Shown in pieces: positions 34,962 to 43,392 of a DNA stretch of 64,000 nucleotides. Source of the DNA: Aerococcus urinaeequi. Lineage in GTDB: Bacteria; Bacillota; Bacilli; Lactobacillales; Aerococcaceae. The DNA is taken from assembly GCF_001543205.1 (NCBI RefSeq), contig NZ_CP014162.1, positions 1,364,001 to 1,428,000 on the forward strand. The letters run 5' to 3'. The notes under the pieces were generated by a model. The model worked only from the letters and a program-made list of their open reading frames with translations. It searched no databases and had not been told where the DNA came from. The position numbers were made by a program, and so were the translations under genes. Positions within the stretch are counted from its first letter, which is position 1; the number at the start of each line of letters is the position of its first letter.

Positions 34962-35204
34962 TTGCCAGTGGTGAATATTTCAAAAGTAAAAGTAATCTGC
35001 CGAACTACTAGAGTATTTAAACCAGTTATCGATGAGAAAACCAATGAAATTTTATGGCTTCGTTTATTCGGCGAAGGTGCCCATAAAATCATCACAGTAT
35101 CCATGAAGGCACACTTACCATACACAACTTTACGTGACCAAATCTATACCCAACCTACTTTAGCTGAAGGATTGAATGACTTGTTCGCAATGGTTGACAA
35201 ATAA
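34962..35204 (+). pseudogene. C-terminal relic of a pyridine nucleotide-disulfide oxidoreductase
   Basis: About 80 residues resemble the dimerisation domain of a flavin disulfide reductase of the YkgC/RclA kind: LWLRLFGEGAHKIITVSMKA and IYTQPTLAEGLNDLFAMV. The FAD, NAD and active-site portions are absent and stops precede the segment. The only start available is TTG without a ribosome site. It is most likely a deletion remnant. Confidence 0.65.
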
Positions 35205-35251
35205 GCGTGTTTAGTAAAACCGACTAATCTCAATAAAATATGAAACACGAT

Positions 35252-35298
35252 AAAAGGACTTGCGCCGCTCACTTAGCTTGAGGGTGCAAGTCCTTTTT
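35252..35298. terminator. bidirectional terminator
   Basis: AAAAGGACTTGCGCC (35252-35266) pairs with GGGTGCAAGTCCTTTTT (35282-35298) across a 15-base loop. Confidence 0.75.
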
Positions 35299-35316
35299 GC
35301 ATGGAAAAATAGTAAA

Positions 35317-36828
35317 TTACTTGTGCTTGTTGACTTGTTGGTGAAAGTCAGTGACGGCGATGTGGGTTTGTTTCTTGGCCAGGGCAACGGACGTGTTCGG
35401 CCCTTGGGTTGAAGCAATCCAGCTACCTAGGAAGTAGACATTGTCTAGGATTTGGTAGTTAGGGTTTAATGGCGTCGCGCTTGGGTAAGCCGCTAAAATA
35501 TTGTCCCGGTTGTCAGGCAGGATTAAATTACGGCGGATCAAATTACCCAGTAACGGGTCAGTGTCTTTTGCCTGACTTAAACGACTATTGAAGCCAGTGG
35601 CGTTGATTAAGACATCTGCCTTGTGGCGGATTCCGTTAGCGTAAAGGTGGAACTGGCCATTTTCCAAGGGTTGGATATCAGATAAGCCAGAAACTAATTT
35701 CAGTTTGCCTTGGGCTACTAAGTCTAAAATCATGCTGATGGAAGCAGCTGGGGCTTGTGAATACAGCATGCGGAAGAAGGCACCTAGGTCCTTGTAGAAA
35801 TAGTCTTTACCGGCAGCATCTAGGGCCCCCATCATTTGGTGGAGAACTGGGTAGAAAGCTCGGAAAAATCCTTGGAAACGACGGTAGTCAGGGTCATCTT
35901 GACGGATAGCCTTGGTGACGGTAGCGACTGAACCTGTATTGAAGTTGGCCCATACCCGGCTGTAGTCAATACCGTTGGCCTTTAAGTCGGCCTTGACTTG
36001 GTTGATGACGACTTGAATCGGGATAGCCCCTTTGTTGACTGCTCTTTGTGTCTCAATCCATTCATCGTCGATGGACTGGATATAGTCTTCGTTAGCGTCA
36101 GGTTGGATCACTGACCGGAAGGGTTCGTGGCGAAAGTAGACCGTCACTTCTTGGTCGGCAAATAAATCGTACTTGTTGCAGTAATTGATCAAGTCGATAG
36201 TCGTTAAACCAGAGCCCACAATCCCAATTCGACGCTTGCCTTTAGTTGCCTCCAATTTCTCCCCCAATGGGTAAGGGTCTTGAATGTAGTTGGCTTGGCC
36301 GTCCAATTGATATGGGTCTTGATAGGGCGGGTGGCCAATGGCAAAAAAGACCGCGTCGTAAATCTGAGACCAACCATTTTCGGACGTAAAGACTTGATAA
36401 GCTAAGCCATCTTCGATTGGTCGCTGGTAAAGGGGTGTCCCGTCTGCGTCTACGACTTGAAAATCGGTGACTTTGGCTTGGATGTGACGGACGTAATCCT
36501 TGGCTAAATAGGGTTTGAGGTATGCTTCCACGTATTCACCGTAAATGGTTCGCGGGGCAAAGACATTATCGATATCGATTGCCGGGTAGTTGACCTTGGT
36601 CCAGTTGATAAAGTCCTCGTTGTTATCGTCATCAAGGGACAATGACCGCGGGAAGGAGTTGATGACTGTGGCATCGTCGTCCTCCGCATATGGGGCACCT
36701 GCACCTAAGCGTGGGCGTGTTTCATAGACGTCCACTTGGTCGGTCGCGGCATTTAAATCAAATTGTTTACTTAACTGGATTAGGGTGCTAGCACCCGCAA
36801 TCCCAAAACCTACTATGGCAATTCGCAT
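35317..36828 (-). CDS. FAD/NAD(P)-binding protein (NAD_binding_9 type)
   Basis: A 503-residue flavoprotein. IAIVGFGIAGAST is the FAD dinucleotide fold, followed by RLGAGAPYA and PRTIYGEYV; a second nucleotide site reads IGIVGSGLTTIDLINY (about residue 200), and NATGFNSRL and GSWIASTQGPNTSVA occur near the C-terminus. Relatives include HpyO and MSMEG_4645-like N-hydroxylase-like proteins; no substrate is established. GAGGATG lies upstream of the ATG. It stands alone. Confidence 0.8.
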   Translation of the reverse strand: MRIAIVGFGIAGASTLIQLSKQFDLNAATDQVDVYETRPRLGAGAPYAEDDDATVINSFPRSLSLDDDNNEDFINWTKVNYPAIDIDNVFAPRTIYGEYVEAYLKPYLAKDYVRHIQAKVTDFQVVDADGTPLYQRPIEDGLAYQVFTSENGWSQIYDAVFFAIGHPPYQDPYQLDGQANYIQDPYPLGEKLEATKGKRRIGIVGSGLTTIDLINYCNKYDLFADQEVTVYFRHEPFRSVIQPDANEDYIQSIDDEWIETQRAVNKGAIPIQVVINQVKADLKANGIDYSRVWANFNTGSVATVTKAIRQDDPDYRRFQGFFRAFYPVLHQMMGALDAAGKDYFYKDLGAFFRMLYSQAPAASISMILDLVAQGKLKLVSGLSDIQPLENGQFHLYANGIRHKADVLINATGFNSRLSQAKDTDPLLGNLIRRNLILPDNRDNILAAYPSATPLNPNYQILDNVYFLGSWIASTQGPNTSVALAKKQTHIAVTDFHQQVNKHK

Positions 36829-37414
36829 CTGACATCCTCATTTCTAGAAATTGGTTGATTTGTTTATGTGTCTATTTAAATAATTGCATAATCATTAAAG
36901 AGAATTGTAACCGAGTAGACGGTTCTAGTGGGGAAATTTGCTCAAGCATTTATCAATCAATGGTTATCGATAAAAGTGATAACAGCAGAAGGCAATATTT
37001 GTATGCAGAAAATCAAAATCGGGCAAATGATATTTGTAGGGTAAGGGCCTTGTTTAAACTGATTTGATTAGAAAGGCTGATTTAATCACATTGTTAGGAT
37101 TTTCAATTTGATGAAAAGTGGTCTTTTGTACAAAGATTGTATTTAAAATTCTTATTTTCTGTCTGTGCCTGTCCTACTTCCATATCAATGATGATAGCGG
37201 TTAGCGATTATGGAAAAATTAAATTGATGTGAAAAGCTTGATGATCAAAGGGTTTCCTTAGATTTTGTGATGTGTCGTTATTTTCCCCAAAAAGAGATTT
37301 GGAAAGTTTAGGGCTAGGCGATAAGGTTGATGCTAGTGAGTGGAATTTGTTAGATTGAGTGCAAGCAAATTTATTGCAAGTCTAGATAGCAATAAAAGTA
37401 AATATTCAAATAAG
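36829..37414. other. intergenic stretch with no recognised gene
   Basis: About 590 bases. A frame of 70 codons at 36855 has no ribosome site or recognisable product. The last 120 bases (from about 37310) resemble the sequence before the second T-box near 40640, so the duplication described in Part 2 seems to extend upstream of the leaders. Confidence 0.45.
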
Positions 37415-37690
37415 CCAGTGCGTGGATGAGTAGAGTAATTATGTGGGTAAGGCACAGAAAATCTGTAGTTGATGAGAGCAGATGCTTACCAGTAATGAAA
37501 ATGACCTTTGAGCATCTAGCCAGTGAAAGCTGGTTAGACGGGTGGAACCGTTAAATTTTCTAGTATAGATTTACTGGATGAGAAATTGCTCGCGAGGGCA
37601 GTTTGAACAAGGGTGGCACCGCGAACGTTGACTCTTCGCCCCTTCTTAATAGACAAGACTGTTTATTAGGAAGGGGCTTTTATTTTTCAA
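37415..37690 (+). promoter_or_regulatory. T-box leader of the ytmO-ytnI-ytnJ operon, tRNA ligand unresolved
   Basis: The T-box GAACAAGGGTGGCACCGCG (37605-37623) is followed by the terminator CCCCTTCTTAATAGACA with TGTTTATTAGGAAGGGG plus T run (37639-37687). The specifier loop reads GAA-A-ATG-AC-CTT, giving ATG (Met), but the T-box variable base C predicts a G73 tRNA, whereas tRNA-Met has A73. Reading in the register of the sister leader would give TGA. The ligand is therefore not settled. Confidence 0.85.
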
Positions 37691-37735
37691 AAAAAGGACA
37701 CACGGTGGTAGTTGGAAAGAATTGGGGGTAAGTGA

Positions 37736-38728
37736 ATGGCTTTAAGTTTAAGTTTATTAGATCAAAACATTATTTACGAAGGTGAAACCGCTCAGTCGAC
37801 GCTGAAGAAGACGGTTGCGTTTGCCCAGAAGGCAGAAGCGTTGGGCTATGACAGCTTTGTGGTGGCGGAACACCATTTCACTAAAGAGATTGCTAGTGTG
37901 GCACCAGAAATTTTGGTGGGTTACATCTTAGCCAAGACGGACAAGATTCGCGTAGGATCTGGTGGGGTCATGTTGCAACATTATGTCCCTTATAAAGTGG
38001 CGGAGTCATTCAGTGTACTCCACCAACTAGCGCCAGGTCGGGTGATTTTAGGGTTGGGTAAGGCCCAGGGTGGTAAGGATGAGGCGGTTGAGGTCTTGCA
38101 ACGAGACTTTATCAAACCAGTCCAATCTTTCGATGACAAATTTATCGAGGTCACCCGTTTCATTCGCAATAATTTCCCGAGTGACCATCCTTATGCAGCT
38201 GAAAACTATGACTTACAACCGGCAATTGGTTCGGACTTTACCATCGAGTTGCTTGGGGGTAGTCAAGAAAGTGCCAAATTAGCGACCACTCAGGATACCG
38301 GCCTAGTCTATCCTTACTTTGCCAATGCAGATCTTGAAGCGCTTGGCAAAACGAGAGCCGCTTATCAAGGATCAGGGAACTTTAAAATTGCCGTCATTGT
38401 TTATATCACGGACGACCCGGACGAAGGTAAAGAATACCTAGCTGAACAAGCTGCCTATACGGTGGTCTTGAATTCTGGCAAAAGGGTCAACTTCAACAAA
38501 CAAGCAGCCACTGAAGAATATGCTGACCTGCACCAAGCTGAAGACGCCAAAATCGTTGAAAAACAAGTCGGCGCCTTTGTTGGTACAGCTAGTCAGGTAA
38601 AAGCGCAACTAGACGATTTTTCAAAGAGATTTAATACCGATCACTTTGTGATTCATACGATCGGCATCCCCTACGCTAAGAAATTCGAGATTATTGAAGC
38701 CTTAGCAGGGGAAATTAAAGGAGGATAA
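37736..38728 (+). CDS. ytmO: luciferase-like flavin monooxygenase, YtmO type
   Basis: A 330-residue bacterial-luciferase-fold oxidoreductase of the LLM class (F420/FMN TIM barrel). YDSFVVAEHHF, RVGSGGVMLQHYVPYKVAE and PGRVILGLGKAQGG are the group signatures. The three-gene order YtmO, glutaredoxin-like YtnI and monooxygenase YtnJ equals that of the B. subtilis ytm operon, which works in uptake and breakdown of S-modified cysteines. Ends 2 bases before the next gene. Confidence 0.87.
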   Translation: MALSLSLLDQNIIYEGETAQSTLKKTVAFAQKAEALGYDSFVVAEHHFTKEIASVAPEILVGYILAKTDKIRVGSGGVMLQHYVPYKVAESFSVLHQLAPGRVILGLGKAQGGKDEAVEVLQRDFIKPVQSFDDKFIEVTRFIRNNFPSDHPYAAENYDLQPAIGSDFTIELLGGSQESAKLATTQDTGLVYPYFANADLEALGKTRAAYQGSGNFKIAVIVYITDDPDEGKEYLAEQAAYTVVLNSGKRVNFNKQAATEEYADLHQAEDAKIVEKQVGAFVGTASQVKAQLDDFSKRFNTDHFVIHTIGIPYAKKFEIIEALAGEIKGG

Positions 38729-38730
38729 GA

Positions 38731-39018
38731 ATGTCAGACAAACAACAAGCAGTAAATATCGTTTTATGGGCCAAGCAAGGTTGTCATTATTGCCAGGAAA
38801 TCAAAGATTACTTAAAAGAGGAAAACCTTTCATATGAATTGATTGACGTGACAGAAAACGACCAATTTAGAGACATTTTGAATACCAAATACGGGGTTTC
38901 TTATGTGCCGGTAGTTGAAATTGGTCAAAAAGATAGCAAGCAATACCAAGGCATTATTGATTTAGGGTTGGAACATGTGGTGAATGGGCTAAAAGCAGCT
39001 GGAATAGGAGTGAAGTAA
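38731..39018 (+). CDS. ytnI: glutaredoxin-like protein, YtnI type
   Basis: A 95-residue thioredoxin-fold protein with the redox motif GCHYCQEI (CXXC, about residue 17) and the cis-Pro segment VSYVPVVEIG. In B. subtilis the matching gene lies between ytmO and ytnJ, exactly as here. It may reduce a disulfide or keep a partner enzyme reduced. AAAGGAGG lies 6 bases before the ATG. Confidence 0.87.
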   Translation: MSDKQQAVNIVLWAKQGCHYCQEIKDYLKEENLSYELIDVTENDQFRDILNTKYGVSYVPVVEIGQKDSKQYQGIIDLGLEHVVNGLKAAGIGVK

Positions 39019-39019
39019 T

Positions 39020-40312
39020 ATGACTAAACAAGTACATTTTGGGGCAATTTTACATGGTATCGGTGGCACAACAGATGGTTGGCGTCATCCGCAAGTAGAT
39101 GAAACAGCCAGCACCAACTTAAACTTTTATAAGACGCGGGCTCAATTAGCAGAGAAAGGACTATTTGATTTCGTCTTTATCGCAGATGGTTTATATATTT
39201 CTGAGAAGTCAATTCCTCATTTCTTAAACCGTTTTGAACCGATTACCTTATTGTCTAGCTTAGCGGCTGTGACTGAAAATATTGGTTTAGTGGGGACTTT
39301 CTCAACAACTTATACAGATCCTTTCACTATTTCACGTCAATTGTTATCGCTAGACCACTTGTCTAATGGCCGTGCTGGGTGGAACTTGGTGACGACACCA
39401 CAAGCAGGAGTGGCTGAGAACTTCAACAACCGGACGCTACCGCCTCACGGTGAACGCTATAAAATCGCACAAGAACATTTAGACGTTGTGCGTGGTTTAT
39501 GGCGGTCTTGGGAACCGGATGCCTTCCCTAGAAACAAGGAAACAGGCCAATACTTTGATCCGGAAAAACTGCACCGTTTAAACTATGAAGGAGAGTATTT
39601 CCAAGTGGCTGGTCCCTTAAACATTGGCCGTTCACCTCAAGGGGAACCACTCGTTTTCCAAGCGGGATCATCAGATTCTGGACGGGCCTTTGCGGCAGGG
39701 AACGCGGAAGCGATTTTCACCCATGCTAATTCTTTAGAAGAAGTAAAAGCCTTCTATGATGACATTAAAGCACGGGCTAAAGCAGCTGGCCGTAATCCTG
39801 AAGAGGTCAAGGTTTATCCTGGCATCAACCCACTTGTTGGGGATACTTTAGAAGATGCTGAAGCAGCTTACACTGAATTTGCCAGCTTGATTCCAATTGA
39901 GAATGCAGTGAAATACCTAGCCCGCTACTTCGATGACTACGACTTCTCAGGTTATGACCTAGATGCACCGTTCCCAGATTTAGGCGATATCGGAAAAGAC
40001 GCCTTCCGTTCGACAACAGACTACATCAAGAAACGCGCTAAGGAAGAAAATCAGACCTTACGTCAAGTAGCCTTGGAACAAGCGGTGACTCGTCCAAACT
40101 TTATCGGGACAGCTGAAGACATCGCTGATGAAATCCAACGCTGGGTTGAAGCGGATGCCGTTGACGGCTTTATCATCGCTGGCGATATTCCAGGTGCCTT
40201 TGAACGGTTCGTCAATGAAGTCGTGCCAATCCTTCAAGACCGTGGAATTTATCGGACAGAGTACCCAGGTACGACCTTACGTGAACAAATTGGGGTGCCT
40301 ATCGTCCCTTAA
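39020..40312 (+). CDS. ytnJ: NtaA/SnaA/DszA-family FMN monooxygenase, YtnJ type
   Basis: A 430-residue flavin-dependent monooxygenase. DFVFIADGLYISEKSIPHF, GTFSTTYTDPFTISRQLLSL and NGRAGWNLVTTP are the conserved FMN and substrate loops of the nitrilotriacetate/desulfurisation monooxygenase family. Homologues in B. subtilis (YtnJ, YxeK) act on S-alkyl or S-succino cysteine derivatives. It shares strong similarity with the product of the gene at 43393, indicating a duplication. Flavin must be reduced by a partner not encoded here. Confidence 0.9.
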   Translation: MTKQVHFGAILHGIGGTTDGWRHPQVDETASTNLNFYKTRAQLAEKGLFDFVFIADGLYISEKSIPHFLNRFEPITLLSSLAAVTENIGLVGTFSTTYTDPFTISRQLLSLDHLSNGRAGWNLVTTPQAGVAENFNNRTLPPHGERYKIAQEHLDVVRGLWRSWEPDAFPRNKETGQYFDPEKLHRLNYEGEYFQVAGPLNIGRSPQGEPLVFQAGSSDSGRAFAAGNAEAIFTHANSLEEVKAFYDDIKARAKAAGRNPEEVKVYPGINPLVGDTLEDAEAAYTEFASLIPIENAVKYLARYFDDYDFSGYDLDAPFPDLGDIGKDAFRSTTDYIKKRAKEENQTLRQVALEQAVTRPNFIGTAEDIADEIQRWVEADAVDGFIIAGDIPGAFERFVNEVVPILQDRGIYRTEYPGTTLREQIGVPIVP

Positions 40313-40375
40313 TGGCAAAAGGGCAATTCCTTTGAAAATGTGCTCATTGTGATTGCATAAAACCAATACAAGCTG

Positions 40376-40418
40376 ACGGAACTACTGCTGGTAAAGACTA
40401 GGGTAGTTTCGTTTTTTG
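40376..40418 (+). terminator. terminator of the ytnJ operon
   Basis: ACGGAACTACT (40376-40386) pairs with GGTAGTTTCGT (40402-40412), followed by a T run. Confidence 0.65.
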
Positions 40419-40693
40419 TTGGAATGAAAAAAGGATGCGCGTCTTTTAAAGGCTTACATTCACGGTTTTAATACAAATATTGTATTGAAATTCAATGAAT
40501 TTCGTGATTATTTGACTAGCTTTTTAATCAACTCTGATAGGTATTTACGATTATTGGACTTTGTGTTTTCGGTTAGAAATCGCTAAATTTCAACTTTTAA
40601 GACGCATTTTTATCTAGGAAGAAACAAAAAATGCAGAAAGAAGCTTGTTTTCCCTAGGCAGTAATCTTGTCTAAGGTGTTCGGGTTTGTTAAA

Positions 40694-40723
40694 TTGACTT
40701 AAAGCAAAAGACATTTTTTTAAT
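40694..40723 (+). promoter_or_regulatory. promoter of the second T-box operon
   Basis: TTGACT (40694-40699) and TTTAAT (40718-40723), 18 bases apart, just before the leader. The 270 bases between this and the preceding terminator hold nothing else that I recognise. Confidence 0.6.
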
Positions 40724-40992
40724 CACGAGATGCGATGAAGAGAAGAGTAATTACTCATGTATTGGACAGAAAGTCTGTGTTGATGAGAGCAGATGGATAC
40801 AGGTAATGAAAGTGCGCTTGGAGCATCCTACCAGTGAAAGCTGGTTGGACGGTTGGGGCCGTTATGCCTGTCAGTATTTACTGACTGAGATATTGTCTGC
40901 GAGGGCAATATGAAAAAGGGTGGAACCATGATTGTTGACCAGTCATCCCTTCTTGATAGGACTAGTGCCTATTGGGAGGGGTTTTTATTTTA
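40724..40992 (+). promoter_or_regulatory. T-box leader, probably tRNA-Cys specific
   Basis: A sister copy of the leader at 37415. T-box AAAAAGGGTGGAACCATG (40913-40930); terminator CCCTTCTTGATAGG (40947-40960) with CCTATTGGGAGGGG (40968-40981) and T run. The specifier loop GAA-AG-TGC-G-CTT contains TGC (Cys), and the T-box variable base A predicts U73, the tRNA-Cys discriminator. A GTG (Val) reading is possible by spacing but would clash with U73. Confidence 0.85.
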
Positions 40993-41062
40993 CCCACAAA
41001 AGGACTTAAACAGTCAACACAAGCGAAGATAATATGCATACAATAATGAGGATGAGCGACAA

Positions 41063-41836
41063 ATGACGAACAATAATAGTAATAATATGATTGAAATTGA
41101 ACACTTACAAAAGGACTTTTCTGGGACCCAGGTCTTAAAGGATATTTCCTTTGAAGTTGTAGCCGGCGAAGTGGTGGCCATTATCGGACCATCAGGGTCA
41201 GGGAAATCGACCTTGCTTAGATGCTTAAACTACCTAGAAGAACCGAATGGTGGGGTTATTCGCATTGGGGATGTGGCCGTGGATACTAAGAAGGCGACGA
41301 AAAAAACTGTGGCTGAATTGAGAAAACAAACTTCGATGGTCTTCCAGCACTACAACTTATTTAAAAATAAAACAGTGCTTGAAAACGTGACTTATGCCCT
41401 TGAGGTGGCGCAAGGATTTTCAAAAGATGCTGCTAGGGAAAAAGGGGTGGCTTTACTTGAAAAAGTAGGTTTAGCAGACAAGGCAGACAAATATCCAGTC
41501 ACTTTATCAGGAGGACAGCAACAACGTGTGGGTATTGCCCGAGCGGTTGCGGTCAATCCAAAGGTCATTTTATTCGACGAACCGACTTCATCGCTTGATC
41601 CAGAGTGGGTGGCTGAAGTACTACAGGTTATTTCTGACATTGCCAGAGACGAGCAAGCAACGATGATTATCGTGACCCATGAAATGAATTTCGCTAAAGA
41701 AGTGGCGGATAAAGTGGTCTTCATGTCAGACGGTTACATTGTTGAATCAGGCGAACCTGAAGCCGTCTTAGAAAATCCACAACATGAGCGGACGATTCAA
41801 TTTTTACAACGTAATGCCGTTAGAATAGGAGGCTAA
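41063..41836 (+). CDS. polar amino acid ABC transporter ATPase (cystine-type, TcyN/TcyC-like)
   Basis: A 257-residue ATPase with Walker A GPSGSGKST, signature LSGGQQQRVGIARA, Walker B VILFDEPTSSLDPE and H-loop VTHEM, all typical of the polar amino acid uptake (PAAT) family. First gene of the Cys-type T-box operon; the permease follows after 1 base. Together with the next two genes it forms a complete importer, probably for cystine or an S-modified cysteine. Confidence 0.9.
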   Translation: MTNNNSNNMIEIEHLQKDFSGTQVLKDISFEVVAGEVVAIIGPSGSGKSTLLRCLNYLEEPNGGVIRIGDVAVDTKKATKKTVAELRKQTSMVFQHYNLFKNKTVLENVTYALEVAQGFSKDAAREKGVALLEKVGLADKADKYPVTLSGGQQQRVGIARAVAVNPKVILFDEPTSSLDPEWVAEVLQVISDIARDEQATMIIVTHEMNFAKEVADKVVFMSDGYIVESGEPEAVLENPQHERTIQFLQRNAVRIGG

Positions 41837-41837
41837 T

Positions 41838-42509
41838 ATGACCTTTGATTTTGCCTATATGTTGGAAATATTGCCAGATTTACTTGGCTATTTGCCCATT
41901 ACCTTGTATCTGACCTTGGCTTCTATGGCGATTGCCGTTGTCATTGGGGGCATATTCGCGGTGGTTTTGGTTAATAAAGTGCCCGTACTGACCCAGATTA
42001 TCCAAGTGATCATGTCCTTTTTCCGAGGGACGCCACCCATTGTCCAGTTATTATTGATTTACTTTGGGTTACCACAGATTCTACCGATTGCAACAGGGAT
42101 GTCGGCTGAAGCGGCGTCAATCCTGACTTTCTCCTTGAATACAGCAGCCTACTTAGCTGAGGTATTCCGGGCTGCCTTGGATTCTGTGGACGAGGGTCAG
42201 GTGGAAGCGGCGATGACAGTGGGCTTGACTTACGGGCAAACATTGCGAGGAATCGTCCTACCGCAAGCCGTTCGTAACGCCATTCCAGGGACAGGGAATA
42301 CCTTCGTTGGCTTACTGAAGAATTCGTCACTAGCCTTCACCATTGGGGTCGTCGAGTTGCTTGCCCAAGGGAAATTATTCGCTTCGAATTCATTGAAGTT
42401 CTTTGAAGCCTATTTCGCAGTGGCCTTGATTTACTGGGCCCTCACCATTCTATATTCACTATTACAAAACTGGTATGAGAAACGCCTAGCCGTACCATAT
42501 ACCAGATAA
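41838..42509 (+). CDS. polar amino acid ABC transporter permease
   Basis: A 223-residue permease with about five membrane segments. VIMSFFRGTPPIVQLLLIYF and the EAA loop EAAMTVGLTYGQTLRGIVLP are the family signatures (HisM/TcyB type). A single permease gene suggests a homodimer. Confidence 0.9.
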   Translation: MTFDFAYMLEILPDLLGYLPITLYLTLASMAIAVVIGGIFAVVLVNKVPVLTQIIQVIMSFFRGTPPIVQLLLIYFGLPQILPIATGMSAEAASILTFSLNTAAYLAEVFRAALDSVDEGQVEAAMTVGLTYGQTLRGIVLPQAVRNAIPGTGNTFVGLLKNSSLAFTIGVVELLAQGKLFASNSLKFFEAYFAVALIYWALTILYSLLQNWYEKRLAVPYTR

Positions 42510-42523
42510 GAGGAGGAAAAGTA

Positions 42524-43333
42524 TTGAAAAAGTTTAAGTTATTGGGTATTGGATTGGCCTCGGCTTTGGTCTTAGCTGCATGCGGGGCATCTGCAGGGGA
42601 AGAAGCGACGAGTTTAGACAGCGGGTCTGCAGATAAAACAGTGACAATTGCTGCGTCTCCAGATGGGTATCCGCAACACTATCAAGAAGGGGATGAACTG
42701 AAAGGATTCTCTGTAGAGGTTGCTGAAGCAGTAGCAGAGGAAGCGGGCTACGAAATTGAATGGGCCTTGTCTGACTGGTCTGGTGTTGTTGCAGCACTGC
42801 AAGCTGGAAAGGCAGATACCGCTGTTAACTTCGCCAATACGCCGGAACGTCGGGAGTCTTATGTGTATACAGATAACTACTTCTATGCCTCTACCGGGAT
42901 TGCAGTAGCTTCTGATGACACGGAAACCAACACCCTTGAAGACTTATACGGGGAAACGGTCAACGGTGTAGTCGGGTCTAACTATGCGGAAGTGTTGAAA
43001 GAATATGATACTGAAGATCAAATCGGACTTGAATTTGTAGAAAGTATGGCAGTTGCGGTTGCCAATATTCAATCAGGCAAGGTGAAAGGTTATGTCAATG
43101 GCTACGAAGAATTGACTGCGCAAATTAAAAACCGCGACCTTGATTTACGGATGATTGATGAAACTTTCGGTGAAAAACCAGTTGGCTTCCCATTCAAAGA
43201 TACGGAAGAAAACCAACAAATCATTGCGGACTTTAATGCAGCCCTTCAAACTCTAAGTGAAGATGGAACTTTGGCAGAGATTTCAAATGAATACTTCGGG
43301 GTAGACATTACCCAATCTAGAGAAGCCGAATAG
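42524..43333 (+). CDS. polar amino acid ABC transporter substrate-binding lipoprotein
   Basis: A 269-residue SBP_bac_3 lipoprotein. The signal peptide ends VLAACG (Cys20). LKGFSVEVAEAVAEEAGYEI, ALQAGKADTAVNFANTPERR and GVVGSNYAEVL are typical of cystine/polar amino acid binding proteins such as TcyJ/TcyK. Translation starts at TTG 42524, after AGAGGAGG. It completes the importer under the Cys-type T-box. Confidence 0.9.
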   Translation: MKKFKLLGIGLASALVLAACGASAGEEATSLDSGSADKTVTIAASPDGYPQHYQEGDELKGFSVEVAEAVAEEAGYEIEWALSDWSGVVAALQAGKADTAVNFANTPERRESYVYTDNYFYASTGIAVASDDTETNTLEDLYGETVNGVVGSNYAEVLKEYDTEDQIGLEFVESMAVAVANIQSGKVKGYVNGYEELTAQIKNRDLDLRMIDETFGEKPVGFPFKDTEENQQIIADFNAALQTLSEDGTLAEISNEYFGVDITQSREAE

Positions 43334-43392
43334 GATTTTTGATTAATCAAGCTATTTTATAAGACATTTAATAGAAAGAAAGGAAGATTTTC

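Noticed and set aside
36855-37067. 70-codon plus-strand frame between the flavoprotein and the T-box
   Set aside because: No ribosome site, codon use unlike neighbours, no recognisable product.
40724-40992. Val (GTG) reading of the second sulfur-operon T-box
   Set aside because: Spacing allows it, but the T-box base predicts U73, which fits tRNA-Cys and not tRNA-Val.
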